A DNA stretch of 51,672 bases from a virus, in the IMG/VR virus record IMGVR_UViG_3300025127_006784, positions 1-51,672 of that record; one strand, written 5' to 3'. Positions 30,165 to 39,711 of this stretch are shown here, in pieces; positions within the stretch are counted from its first letter, which is position 1; every line of letters starts with the position of its first letter. The position numbers and the translations under genes were made by a program. A model generated the notes under the pieces. The model saw only the letters and a list, made by a program, of their open reading frames with translations. It was not told the origin of the DNA and did no database searches.

Positions 30165-30846
30165 AAAGAAAAAGAAAAACAATTACTATTTTACAGAGAT
30201 AACTGAAAAAGCAATTGTTGATTACTGTAATACGGACAGTCTTCCCAAAAGATCAGAACTATACGTCGAACACATACAGCCTGCCTTCGATGAACTAGTC
30301 AATAAAATTGTTTACACTTATAAATTTACCTCCCTTGAAAATATTGAATATCATAAAGACGACTGTAAGATTTGGCTCACAACCATTCTAGGAAAGTTTG
30401 ACCCATCTCAGGGCAAAAAAGCATTTTCATATTTTTCTGTTGTGACCAAAAATTGGTTTACACACAAAGCTAAAAAACAGACCAAGAAAAATCGTAGAGA
30501 AGTCAACTATGATGAAATGGTAAGGGAGGTAGAAGCAATATCATCAGGATCAGATGCTGACCTTCTAAATGAGATAGAAGAAAAAGAATTTTGGTCATCT
30601 CTGTTAACTGAAATTAACAGTTGGCAAAATCTTAAGTTAAAGCCCAACGAACAAAAGGTTCTCGACGCAGTGGTTACGCTGATGGAAAATATCGACCAGA
30701 TTGAGATTTTCAACAAGAAGGCGGTCTACCTTTACATGCGAGAGATCACGGGTCTGAATACTAAGCAGATTGTGAGCGCACTTAATAAGATGCGGGAAAG
30801 ATACAGGACATTCAAGAAAAAATGGAATGAGGGAGAAATTGTCTAG
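30157..30846 (+). CDS. 55: Late-transcription sigma factor, T4 gp55-like
   Basis: 229 residues versus 185 in T4. KRSELYVEHIQPAFDELVNK, then LTTILGKFDPSQGKKAFSYF and SVVTKNWFTHKAKKQTKK match the sigma region-2 core of gp55-type factors (core binding and -10 recognition); a basic start MPRKKKKNNYYF and a longer C-terminal helical region (LYMREITGLNTKQIVSALNK) follow, which may be a region-4-like helix-turn-helix. gp55 directs host polymerase to TATAAATA late promoters, and such sequences occur in this window. Confidence 0.88.
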   Translation: MPRKKKKNNYYFTEITEKAIVDYCNTDSLPKRSELYVEHIQPAFDELVNKIVYTYKFTSLENIEYHKDDCKIWLTTILGKFDPSQGKKAFSYFSVVTKNWFTHKAKKQTKKNRREVNYDEMVREVEAISSGSDADLLNEIEEKEFWSSLLTEINSWQNLKLKPNEQKVLDAVVTLMENIDQIEIFNKKAVYLYMREITGLNTKQIVSALNKMRERYRTFKKKWNEGEIV

Positions 30847-30861
30847 CATTCTATTTATGGT

Positions 30862-31152
30862 ATGAAAAAAGATCTTAACTCACTTATAGAACAAGCCCTT
30901 GAAAACATTAACAAGGATAGACAAGAAACAGAAATACTTCTAGACAATTTAAAGGAGTATATGAGCGTCTCTAATGATCGCTATTCTGATTCTGGTGCTA
31001 CTGCTGCTAAATTTGTAGAAACATTACAAAGAAGTAACGAACAACTGGTCAAATTAGCAACGCTAGTTTATAAAAAAGATTCCGCTAATAATCAAGCCGG
31101 CTTATCTGAAGATGATAAGAAACAGCTATTTGATATAATCAAGGAGGAATAG
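30862..31152 (+). CDS. Small helical protein
   Basis: 96 residues, almost entirely predicted helix (LIEQALENINKDRQETEILL, KFVETLQRSNEQLVKLATL). It begins 15 bases after the sigma gene, with TATTTAT just before the ATG. No family recognised; the position between gp55 and the baseplate genes suggests a small assembly or transcription accessory. Confidence 0.65.
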   Translation: MKKDLNSLIEQALENINKDRQETEILLDNLKEYMSVSNDRYSDSGATAAKFVETLQRSNEQLVKLATLVYKKDSANNQAGLSEDDKKQLFDIIKEE

Positions 31153-31154
31153 CT

Positions 31155-32306
31155 GTGGGTAAAAATGAAAACTTACCTCCTGAGTCAATTTATACCGCTG
31201 AGAAACAATTTCTTTTACGTCGAGACCAGGCGCTAGGGACAGATATTGGTCAGCGAATGTATGGACTCGATCGATCCACTCCGATGGATGCGATTCGAGA
31301 TATGATTCGCCAGTATTATTCACCATCACAAGTTCTAGACCAGAAAAACGTTTTAGCAGTAGTCCTGAGGTCAGAGAAAGAAATTGCTACGCAATATGGA
31401 TTGGCGGACTCTGGAAAAAAGTCACCTGCCTCCAGCATGAATATGTTAAGGGTCAGAGTTATCAGTGATGCTCGACACTACTGGATCCCTGCTCCTAGGA
31501 ATTCAGAAGATCCTGCTATTAATCTACATCCTTATGTAAGATATGATGGTTTTCTTCAGGCAGGATCTGTCGTTACCGTTGATTTTGATAACGATAAATA
31601 TCAATTTTCAAGTGTATTGGATATTGGTCAAGTCACAGGTATTGTAGGAGATCAGTTTTATAGTTTTGATGGAACTCCTATAGTTAGAAGTAGAAGGGGT
31701 CTGCCCAGGGAGATACCCGCAAATTACTTAAGAGGGCAGGAATTACTTAATGATCCTGCTTTTAATAAGAAGCTTCAAGAGGTTGCCAAGAGTTTAAAAG
31801 TATCAGTAACCAACCTGGTTAAGATAATGGAGTTTGAATCTGGTTTAGATCCAAAGATTCAAAACGCTATCGGTGCGACGGGCTTGATTCAATGGGTTCC
31901 AGCCACAGCAAGAGATGTACATAAAACTACTACAGATAAAATTCGGAACATGTCTGGAGTTGAACAGTTAGATTTAGTAGAGGAGTATTTTATCGCCAAA
32001 GGCATCAGGAAGTATCCTAATGCCACGTTAGGAACTTTATATTTGCTTGTATTATATCCCGTTGCTGCTAATAAACCTGCGAGCTTTAAGATAGGTTCAG
32101 AGAGAAGTTCAAAATATAAAAGGGTTCGTCGAAAAATTGGTGGAAAATGGCGATGGCGCTATGTATATGACAGAAATGGATCTATTACTTATGAACAGTT
32201 ATTCGCCATACAGAACCCTATTCCAGGTTCATCAAAAGCTAAAGGGTTTGTCACCAAGGGTGAGATCGTAAATTACATTAACAGTCGCAGTTATAAATAC
32301 GCATAG
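31155..32306 (+). CDS. Baseplate hub-like protein with lytic transglycosylase domain
   Basis: 383 residues; GTG start with AAGGAGG 8 bases upstream. The middle (~95-170) is beta-rich (RVRVISDARHYWIPAP, GSVVTVDFDNDKYQFSSVL) and could be an OB-type domain as in T4 gp5. From ~205, VSVTNLVKIMEFESGLDP and IQNAIGATGLIQWVPATA form the SLT lytic-transglycosylase core (catalytic Glu226 or Glu228, GATGLIQ signature). It should cut peptidoglycan locally during injection. The C-terminus (KYKRVRRKIGGKWRWRY) is basic. Confidence 0.83.
   Translation: MGKNENLPPESIYTAEKQFLLRRDQALGTDIGQRMYGLDRSTPMDAIRDMIRQYYSPSQVLDQKNVLAVVLRSEKEIATQYGLADSGKKSPASSMNMLRVRVISDARHYWIPAPRNSEDPAINLHPYVRYDGFLQAGSVVTVDFDNDKYQFSSVLDIGQVTGIVGDQFYSFDGTPIVRSRRGLPREIPANYLRGQELLNDPAFNKKLQEVAKSLKVSVTNLVKIMEFESGLDPKIQNAIGATGLIQWVPATARDVHKTTTDKIRNMSGVEQLDLVEEYFIAKGIRKYPNATLGTLYLLVLYPVAANKPASFKIGSERSSKYKRVRRKIGGKWRWRYVYDRNGSITYEQLFAIQNPIPGSSKAKGFVTKGEIVNYINSRSYKYA
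32292..32299 (+). promoter_or_regulatory. Candidate T4-type late promoter (TATAAATA)
   Basis: Exact TATAAATA at the end of the transglycosylase gene. A gp55-type start would fall near 32305, 13 bases before the next ATG. It lies in codons Tyr-Lys-Tyr, so chance is possible. Confidence 0.4.
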
Positions 32307-32317
32307 GGCAGCAAAAG

Positions 32318-33436
32318 ATGGCAAACTTAACACCAGAACAAACGGCAGCAAGGTATAGAGAACTTTTTGGAAGTTTGAATCCTGCTGCGGATGACGATAG
32401 GGATGGCATACCTGATGGTCTGGAGGCTGTCTTTGAGGAAAATACCGATGATATTTTAGAAGCTCAAAGAATTCTTGATCAAACTGATCCACCAAAAACT
32501 CCCCCTACACCAACCCAACCACCTGGGTTTGGTCCAACAGTAGATGGTGTGCGAGATTCTTTACTAGGCGGTGCTAAAAACAACCTTAAGAATGATTTCC
32601 CTAGAAGGGTGGCCCGAGAGTACTCAGGAATTTTTAATAGCAAAATTTTAGAACCCAATCCAATATATCAAGCTACTGAAGCAGAAGATATAATACAAGG
32701 ACAACACAATACTATAATCATCCAAGGAAGGGACCGCCCTAGAGGACCTGATTCAGGTGCTGGCTCAGAGGTTAGAACTCATACTGGGTGTATTGATATC
32801 ATAGCCGGACTTTCTGGACCACTAGCCAGAGAAGTTGACGCTGATGGAAACGAGGTTTTCACAAACAAGAGCCCAGAACTCGATTCAGCACGAATTTATA
32901 TCACTCAGAATGCTATCAATATTGACGGTAAAGAATATTTTAATCTAGCCGAGGGTCAGGTTGGGTATCGACCCAATGCTTCTGCTATTGTTGTAAAAGC
33001 AGACTCGGTTCGCTTAGTTGGTCGTGAGGGTATTAAGCTAGTTACAAGCGGAGATAATTTTAACGGACTAGGGTATTATATTGGTGGTGGCATCCAGGGT
33101 GTGGATATAATTGCGGGTAACAACGACGCTGATCTTCAACCTATGGTGAAAGCGGACAGCCTTATAAAAGTAATGGACAACCTTGTAGAGATGATGGCAG
33201 ACGTTCAAGGCTCTACTGCTTTTTTGTATGAAATGCTTGTTACAGTCATGGCTTGCTTTATCGATCCTACTGGTGCTTCTATGATGAAACTCACTGACGT
33301 TCTAACCAGGCTACCGATTGAAGTAGGCAACCTTTCAACACAAGATATGAATTTTGTTAAACACAAATTAAACTACAGTAAGGACAATCCCTTCGGCGCT
33401 TGGCGTTTTGATAGTAAATTTAATAACGTAAACTAG
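32318..33436 (+). CDS. Spike-like virion protein
   Basis: 372 residues. A linker rich in Pro (DPPKTPPTPTQPPGFGPT) separates a helical start containing DDDRDGIPDGLEAV (a calcium-loop-like repeat) from a beta-helix-like body: IIQGQHNTIIIQGRDRP, TGCIDIIAGLSG, SARIYITQNAINIDG, ASAIVVKADSVRLVGREGIK. Regular short strands with DII/VKADSVRL repeats resemble gp5/VgrG-type spike shafts. It follows the hub/transglycosylase gene, as gp5 parts do in T4. The C-terminal ~90 residues are helical. Confidence 0.72.
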   Translation: MANLTPEQTAARYRELFGSLNPAADDDRDGIPDGLEAVFEENTDDILEAQRILDQTDPPKTPPTPTQPPGFGPTVDGVRDSLLGGAKNNLKNDFPRRVAREYSGIFNSKILEPNPIYQATEAEDIIQGQHNTIIIQGRDRPRGPDSGAGSEVRTHTGCIDIIAGLSGPLAREVDADGNEVFTNKSPELDSARIYITQNAINIDGKEYFNLAEGQVGYRPNASAIVVKADSVRLVGREGIKLVTSGDNFNGLGYYIGGGIQGVDIIAGNNDADLQPMVKADSLIKVMDNLVEMMADVQGSTAFLYEMLVTVMACFIDPTGASMMKLTDVLTRLPIEVGNLSTQDMNFVKHKLNYSKDNPFGAWRFDSKFNNVN

Positions 33437-33443
33437 GTATTTT

Positions 33444-36400
33444 ATGAGTTTAAGCAACCGTCAAAAGAATATTGTAAATCCATTTGCCCAGGTGACAAAT
33501 TCGGATACCCGAAATGGGGAAGGGTATGATTACTCATTATTACGAAATAGGTTTGTTCTAGACGCTATTCATGAACAGTATATCAATTTCTATAGTTTTC
33601 CAGTCATAGGGACAATTTTAAGGGGTGTAGGTTATGAATTGACAGAAGAAGATATGTTGGCATATTTTGCCCTATACCCTCAAAACGGTGAGTTGGTTGA
33701 AGGTGAGAGCCGTCTCCTAACGGATGATGAGGCTATTACAGTCCTTAGCACAATCACACAACTACTTGAGGAATCTGATGTTTTACAGAAGTACACCTCT
33801 AAAACTTCTATGGAGTCATTTGAAGAATTTTATCAAGAAGAGTCTTTACAAAAGGTTGCCAACTTAATTTCTATTCCTCCTTTTCATTCAAAAGCTTACC
33901 AGGATAAGTTGAGGCATTCCTTGAATTTACCTGCGGTTCAGTACAATGAAAATGTAGGATTAGACCAGTTGAGTGTAGAGCCTGAGGTCGCAATTTATAT
34001 GAGCACTGACTCAAGTGTCGATTTATATGATTGGACTCAGAACGGATTACCTGGAGAAGATAATGATAGGGTATATTACAATCCTATAGATTCACACTAT
34101 TATTATGTAAGAAGAACGAATGATGTTTCTAGGGGCGGTTTTTCTCTTGCGACCATATTAAGAAACACTGCTAAGACGCAAAATATTCAAGCGGCAGTAA
34201 ATTATTGGAATAACTCTCCACAAGATTTAAAAGACTCCTATCTTGAGGCTTTGGATAATGGCATAAGGGAGATTCTAAAACTAAGCCAAAAAAACTCCGA
34301 GGAAAACTTTACAAATCTTAAAACTCTTCTGTCCCCACCAACCTCATATGAGGGTATAGATTTGGAACAACAATCTGATGAAGTTTTTCCACTTCTATCA
34401 TATAAAGGAACCCGCCCAGGATCTAGATGGATATATGCCCTTAAAATTGATTCAGCAGCAGTGGCCTCACTGGAGACCAACGACGATGACCAAAGACCAT
34501 CTCAGAATGAATACCAGCTTGCGCCTCTCGAAAAAGCTAAGAGAATTATAGGGACAACCAATCTATCATCGACCAGTGTAACATTTCAGGTACTTGAAAT
34601 CATTAGAAACCTTTTGCCTGTACGAACTGCTTTGAGAAGTAATTTTGAATTATTAACAAATCAAGGCTTGACCCCAGAAGTTTTAGAGGGTATAGACCTA
34701 GATCGAGAGGCTGTTCGGCTTGAGAGCTTCGTTGAATTGATGGAGATATTTTACAATCACAATAGAATCTCAATAGACGAATCTGATCGTGTTCAGATTT
34801 TCTTCCGTAGAAATTATACTATTGATCATTTTATAATAAACGGTAATTTTTATTATCATGGTTGTGGAGAAAATAACTATTTTGATACCTCTTCTGAGGC
34901 GGTCAGTATTGTAAATGCTTTTAGTCTTTTCACCTCTACAACTTTTTCAATCCTAAAAAGTAGTCAAGAGATCTACGAAAGAACATCGGTTAGTTCTATA
35001 GCTCAAGATCCTGATCCTATAAACTTTCTAAATTCCTATGTTTATCCAAAGGTTGACCTTAATGCCTTAAAGGTAAAAAGAAGAAACAGGCAAGCTTCCT
35101 CCACTAAACAAAGAAAGAGACGAGAGACCCTTTTTACAAAACTTTCCAACCTCGCTTCGACAAGTCCGGCAGAATTTGAACGCCTGTATGACCAGAGGGA
35201 TCGTAAATTTAGAATCGGTGCCGCTATAAAAAATATGGATTGTAACACAGGACAGGCTCGTGCTGCTAAGTATGCTTTGAAATTCTATCAGGCCCTTCAA
35301 GGTAAAACAAAGGTTAAATCACTAATTCGTGAAACAATACTAGTTCTAAGACAAGAGGTGGTACAAGATGAATTAGCCAAGAGGATTTTAAGTGAGGGTC
35401 AGGCATACAATGAAAATCCTGATCTTTTCATCCGAGACGCAGAGAAGTTTATTAATGATCAAATTTTTTGCTCACTAGATGTCTTGGGAGATTTTATCGA
35501 AGATAGATTCTTAGATCCAGCAGGATTACCACCTGCAGCAAACGCCCTAAGTCGTAAGAGTCTTTCTATGGTTCCCACGGTAGAATTAAAAAAGCAAAAG
35601 ATGATCTCCTTGAAAGTGAAACAGTCAGAAATATACAGAAAGGCTGTTAAGGTCATTATAGAGAACTTTATAAAGTCTATTGTGGCTGGTGTTATTAAAG
35701 ATATAGTTAATGCTTTATTCGGTTGTGGTCCTGCTGCTCGTGATAGGGATTCTAACATGGGTCTTAGAAATATATCGTCACGCACAAATTATGGTGGGAT
35801 TGATCTTGTGGCAGCAACATCTACATTAGACCTGGTGGAAATAGCAAAGCAGACACCTTTGTTTAACGTGACCACTGAGAATGTAGACGATCGCTCTGTA
35901 GAGATATACACTTCAGCAACGAATGAACAGTTGGTGTTTTTGTTGAATGACATTTCAGCTATGTGTACGCCAGTAGAAGCTCAGCAGTTATTAGATGGTG
36001 AAGCTGATTATGATCTGGTGGAACATATCCTAGAAACAGTATCTGGAAATATTCTAATCCCCTCGGCTGAGATCGATCCTACAAACTATAACACTATTGA
36101 ATTTTCAAATCAAAACATAGTAGATTTTTTCATATTATTGGGAGATAATTTAGATTTTGAAAATGATGACGTGATACAGAATTCACCACTAGCAGCATTC
36201 TGTGAAAATAAGAATCTTCTCATTAACAATGAAATATCACCAGATGATTTTCAGTTCTCCTTAGAAGATCAGTATGTTCAAATTGTCAATGCTAAATTAG
36301 ACAAGATAAACTTTTTATGTGATTTCCTTAGAGGACTTGAAGGGCTAGACCTTAGGCTTCAACGACTGTTCTCTTTATTGCCGGAGATGACTTGGTACAA

Positions 36401-39296
36401 TGACCTTCTAATTTTTATAGCTCAGATTAGTAATGAGCTAACCGATCAGATATCATCCTTCTTCCGAGATCTGTTCGATCAAGAAGAGACCAGATATACT
36501 AGAGAAAAGGGAGAATATAATATCTATAACTCTAGGATGGGGACCGAGCTATTTTATCAGATGTTCTTCCCCATGAGAGAGTTGACTATTAATCAAGTAT
36601 TTGTTGAGGACAGAGATACGGGTTTCCTTACGCCTGCTGGCTGGAACCCCAGTCGTGTAGGATTTTCTATAAGAACGGCACTGAATGGCGATGTCGAATG
36701 GCGCCCCGGAGGTAATTTTGGTGGAAGGAGAAACGATCAAACTCCAGCAAACGTCTTTTCAAAAATTTGGTCTGATACGAGAGCTAATGTAGACATTTAC
36801 CGAGAGTGGCAAGCAGACCCTAATCGGGATCCCGGTGATCGACCTCCTGAGGGAGCTTTCCCTCGCTTGCGAGAAATTCCACGTTTAGGGCTTCCTCAAT
36901 TTATAGAACACCCTCAGAAACAATATGATGTTTGGGATACAGCCTATTATGCTACGAGAACAGCACCTGACTCATTGTTGCCTTCTATCAATAGTTTATT
37001 GACTCGTCAGAACTTGTCCTTGTTGGGATCAGTAAATGATGAAGGCAGTCGTACACAGGAGGAGAGGAACTTCCTTAGTATTCTGGGCAACAGAGTAGAA
37101 GATTATTTTAAGAAGAGAGAATCAACTGCCCCATTTATTGGGTGGACAGGGGCAACCTATTTGAAATATACAACTCCTGACGTAACAATTTCATTCTTTG
37201 CCCCTGTTCTACGTCGATCCCTAAGGAGACAAGGACAAAGATATACTCAAAATATTGTTGCTTCTTTCTCTCCAGGGACAAGAAACAGCTTGGATGCTGA
37301 CGGAGCTATCAATTATAATATATTCAATGGCGTTCAAGTAGGAAATAATACAGTCAGACTCAATAATCAGCCAGGCAATCAGTATTTGATAGTGAATAAT
37401 ATTGTAATGCCACCTGTATCATCGCCAGGTTACAAGAAAATGTATGGTGATTTATCGATTGGAGAACACAATAATCGAGAGGCAGGTAATTTTACCATGT
37501 GTCTTCAGAATTATTCTCGACGAATTGATGAGCAAATAAACGACAGTATAGTAGCAGGTCCTGGTCCTGAAAGAATGTCGCAATATATTAAGGCTCTTAA
37601 TTTATCTCCTTTTGTTAATTCTGGCGACGAATGTATAACTCCTGAAGACGTAACTAAAGCAAATTCTGGAATTCGGGCAATACAGACTCGCATGTTTATG
37701 TTCTTTTTAAATATCAATCCTCTCACTACAACATACAACAGGTGGGGAAGCCAAGGAACAATCAATCTTGTTACTGATTATTTACATAGAAAAATTTCTG
37801 AAGAGTTAGAAGACGCTGATATTCTGGGTGCTCTTTATACAACGTTTGATTCCATCGCTAAGGTCTATGGACGTAACGAGGATGTTGACAAGTTAAGGCT
37901 TAATCCAGAAATATTATCCTCAAACACTCCTAGTCAAAATTTATATAACATCATTGAAGCCATGTATGTGGGGATGATAAACAATTTAGCAAACACAAAT
38001 TCGTTTAAAGATTTTAATCTTTCCGCTTTCACGGAAGAATATAATCAGATGTTACTGCTCGTTTACAGACACCTTTCAGAAGATAGAACAGACTTAAGTG
38101 AGTTCCAGATTAACCCTAACCGGGCTCCCGGAGTGAAGGAACAAATTAGACAATTTTATGATGATGATGGTATCACAGAGTTGGGGATGTTGGTAAGCCC
38201 ATATTTCTTACCCATAGCATTTCAGATCGCTTCTTATTTTATTTATATGGACAAGGGAATTAAATATTCAGAACGCTATTCCGCTACATTTTTGAAATCT
38301 ATTAGCATGACCGCCGCAGCAGACGATGCTCTACTTAGCGCTGTCAAAGGACAATCAATATATAGAGGTTCAAAACTTCTAAGAAAATTCCCAGCGACGA
38401 TAAGAACGTTTGAAACTAATATCGACATCACATATTTTAGACCACGGGAAGTTAGACAAAGAATAGAACAACTTGAACTGTATCTTGGAAACTTTGAGGA
38501 TACAGTAAATGAATTTTTTGGGATTTACGACATAGATAGAATTTTTGAAATTCAAAGCAGTCAAGAAGCAGATATTACCGACACATCATTGTGGGAAAAT
38601 TATCTCACTTTACCAAGAAGTTCAGCCGAGAGGCGCCAGATAAGTTCCCGTCGTCGTGAAATAATACCTGAGATCAATAGAATATTTAATGAATGGATAG
38701 GTCCAGACGCACCTCTACCACCTGAGTTGGAACCTGCCGACCAAGTTCGTTTACTTCAAATGACGGCGGAAGTAACTCAATTAAGATTAAGGTTAGCGGC
38801 ACTTCCTCCTTTTGGTAATGAAAGAGAGAGACAAAGACTGGTGCAAGAGATTAATACCCTGGAACAGCAGATAGAGGCCATTGAGGCTGTTGGTCGTCGA
38901 TTGGTACCGTTCAATTATAATAGGACTCTAGAGAATGCCATTCAACAATCACAGAACCAAAACATATCAGAAATAGTTCGTGCGGCAAACGAGTTTTGGA
39001 AAATTATTCTAGAGAATGAATATAAATCTATTGATATCGATGTATTGACTCCTGAGAGTTATTATGACGCCGTAGGAAATTACTTTAGAGTTTGGGGCGA
39101 AATTACACAAGCAAGATATGAAACTGAACGAGGCGACCGCCGTGGTATAGAAATTCCTCGTGAAGTTGAAGCTATAAAATACGCTGCTGATTTTATAACA
39201 TACATTGGTAATACTTATGACAATGGTATAAATATTGGTCCCAAGCTTTTGCTAGAAAAAACTAAACTAGAAAACCTAATTAATACAAATGAGTAA
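33444..39296 (+). CDS. Very large baseplate-associated virion protein (1950 aa)
   Basis: The largest complete ORF here. No signal peptide or enzymatic motif seen. The first ~600 residues are mixed, the middle contains a basic segment (KVKRRNRQASSTKQRKRRET) and several helical bundles (RKAVKVIIENFIKSIVAG), and the C-terminal 250 residues are coiled-coil-like (EVTQLRLRLAALPPF, QRLVQEINTLEQQIEAIEA). Position directly before gp25 and gp6 places it in the baseplate; large wedge or peripheral baseplate proteins of T4-like marine phages occur here. The stop overlaps the gp25 ATG by 8 bases. Specific function unassigned. Confidence 0.75.
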   Translation: MSLSNRQKNIVNPFAQVTNSDTRNGEGYDYSLLRNRFVLDAIHEQYINFYSFPVIGTILRGVGYELTEEDMLAYFALYPQNGELVEGESRLLTDDEAITVLSTITQLLEESDVLQKYTSKTSMESFEEFYQEESLQKVANLISIPPFHSKAYQDKLRHSLNLPAVQYNENVGLDQLSVEPEVAIYMSTDSSVDLYDWTQNGLPGEDNDRVYYNPIDSHYYYVRRTNDVSRGGFSLATILRNTAKTQNIQAAVNYWNNSPQDLKDSYLEALDNGIREILKLSQKNSEENFTNLKTLLSPPTSYEGIDLEQQSDEVFPLLSYKGTRPGSRWIYALKIDSAAVASLETNDDDQRPSQNEYQLAPLEKAKRIIGTTNLSSTSVTFQVLEIIRNLLPVRTALRSNFELLTNQGLTPEVLEGIDLDREAVRLESFVELMEIFYNHNRISIDESDRVQIFFRRNYTIDHFIINGNFYYHGCGENNYFDTSSEAVSIVNAFSLFTSTTFSILKSSQEIYERTSVSSIAQDPDPINFLNSYVYPKVDLNALKVKRRNRQASSTKQRKRRETLFTKLSNLASTSPAEFERLYDQRDRKFRIGAAIKNMDCNTGQARAAKYALKFYQALQGKTKVKSLIRETILVLRQEVVQDELAKRILSEGQAYNENPDLFIRDAEKFINDQIFCSLDVLGDFIEDRFLDPAGLPPAANALSRKSLSMVPTVELKKQKMISLKVKQSEIYRKAVKVIIENFIKSIVAGVIKDIVNALFGCGPAARDRDSNMGLRNISSRTNYGGIDLVAATSTLDLVEIAKQTPLFNVTTENVDDRSVEIYTSATNEQLVFLLNDISAMCTPVEAQQLLDGEADYDLVEHILETVSGNILIPSAEIDPTNYNTIEFSNQNIVDFFILLGDNLDFENDDVIQNSPLAAFCENKNLLINNEISPDDFQFSLEDQYVQIVNAKLDKINFLCDFLRGLEGLDLRLQRLFSLLPEMTWYNDLLIFIAQISNELTDQISSFFRDLFDQEETRYTREKGEYNIYNSRMGTELFYQMFFPMRELTINQVFVEDRDTGFLTPAGWNPSRVGFSIRTALNGDVEWRPGGNFGGRRNDQTPANVFSKIWSDTRANVDIYREWQADPNRDPGDRPPEGAFPRLREIPRLGLPQFIEHPQKQYDVWDTAYYATRTAPDSLLPSINSLLTRQNLSLLGSVNDEGSRTQEERNFLSILGNRVEDYFKKRESTAPFIGWTGATYLKYTTPDVTISFFAPVLRRSLRRQGQRYTQNIVASFSPGTRNSLDADGAINYNIFNGVQVGNNTVRLNNQPGNQYLIVNNIVMPPVSSPGYKKMYGDLSIGEHNNREAGNFTMCLQNYSRRIDEQINDSIVAGPGPERMSQYIKALNLSPFVNSGDECITPEDVTKANSGIRAIQTRMFMFFLNINPLTTTYNRWGSQGTINLVTDYLHRKISEELEDADILGALYTTFDSIAKVYGRNEDVDKLRLNPEILSSNTPSQNLYNIIEAMYVGMINNLANTNSFKDFNLSAFTEEYNQMLLLVYRHLSEDRTDLSEFQINPNRAPGVKEQIRQFYDDDGITELGMLVSPYFLPIAFQIASYFIYMDKGIKYSERYSATFLKSISMTAAADDALLSAVKGQSIYRGSKLLRKFPATIRTFETNIDITYFRPREVRQRIEQLELYLGNFEDTVNEFFGIYDIDRIFEIQSSQEADITDTSLWENYLTLPRSSAERRQISSRRREIIPEINRIFNEWIGPDAPLPPELEPADQVRLLQMTAEVTQLRLRLAALPPFGNERERQRLVQEINTLEQQIEAIEAVGRRLVPFNYNRTLENAIQQSQNQNISEIVRAANEFWKIILENEYKSIDIDVLTPESYYDAVGNYFRVWGEITQARYETERGDRRGIEIPREVEAIKYAADFITYIGNTYDNGINIGPKLLLEKTKLENLINTNE
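39227..39234 (+). promoter_or_regulatory. Candidate T4-type late promoter (TATAAATA) before gp25
   Basis: Exact TATAAATA, 55 bases before the gp25 ATG and inside the end of the 1950-residue gene. A start near 39240 would give a ~49-base leader for the wedge genes. Could be chance, as it encodes Gly-Ile-Asn-Ile. Confidence 0.4.
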
Positions 39297-39693
39297 ATTA
39301 CAAGGCATATCACCCCGAGTTCCCCTAGTGTATGATCCCACAGATGGACCATATCAACTTAATAAAACTTTGGGACAAACAGTAAAACAGAATTTAAAAA
39401 TGTTGGTTCTTACGGTACCTGGGGAACGAATCATGGTTCCTGAATTCGGGGTGGGTTTGTCAAAATTCCTCTTTGAACAAATAAACGAAGAAACTTTCAG
39501 TGATATTACTCAAAAACTAGCAGAACAAATCAACCTTTATATGCCCGCAGTAAACCTTGAAGAGGTGAGATTTGTAACAAGCGACGAAGATATAACTCTA
39601 GCTTTCAATGAGGTTCAGGTTGTTATCAAATACAATATATTACCATTCAATGCGAGCGATCAGTTGATAATAACTACAACAATGACTAATTAA
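39289..39693 (+). CDS. 25: Baseplate wedge protein gp25-like
   Basis: 134 residues, as in T4 gp25. LNKTLGQTVKQNLKMLVLT followed by ERIMVPEFGVGLSKFLFE is the gp25/GPW family signature (EFG and GER context), then INLYMPAVNLEEVRF and NEVQVVIKYNI close the fold. gp25 initiates sheath assembly on the baseplate in contractile-tail phages. Confidence 0.93.
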   Translation: MSKLQGISPRVPLVYDPTDGPYQLNKTLGQTVKQNLKMLVLTVPGERIMVPEFGVGLSKFLFEQINEETFSDITQKLAEQINLYMPAVNLEEVRFVTSDEDITLAFNEVQVVIKYNILPFNASDQLIITTTMTN

Positions 39694-39711
39694 AGTCAGG
39701 GTAAAAATAAT

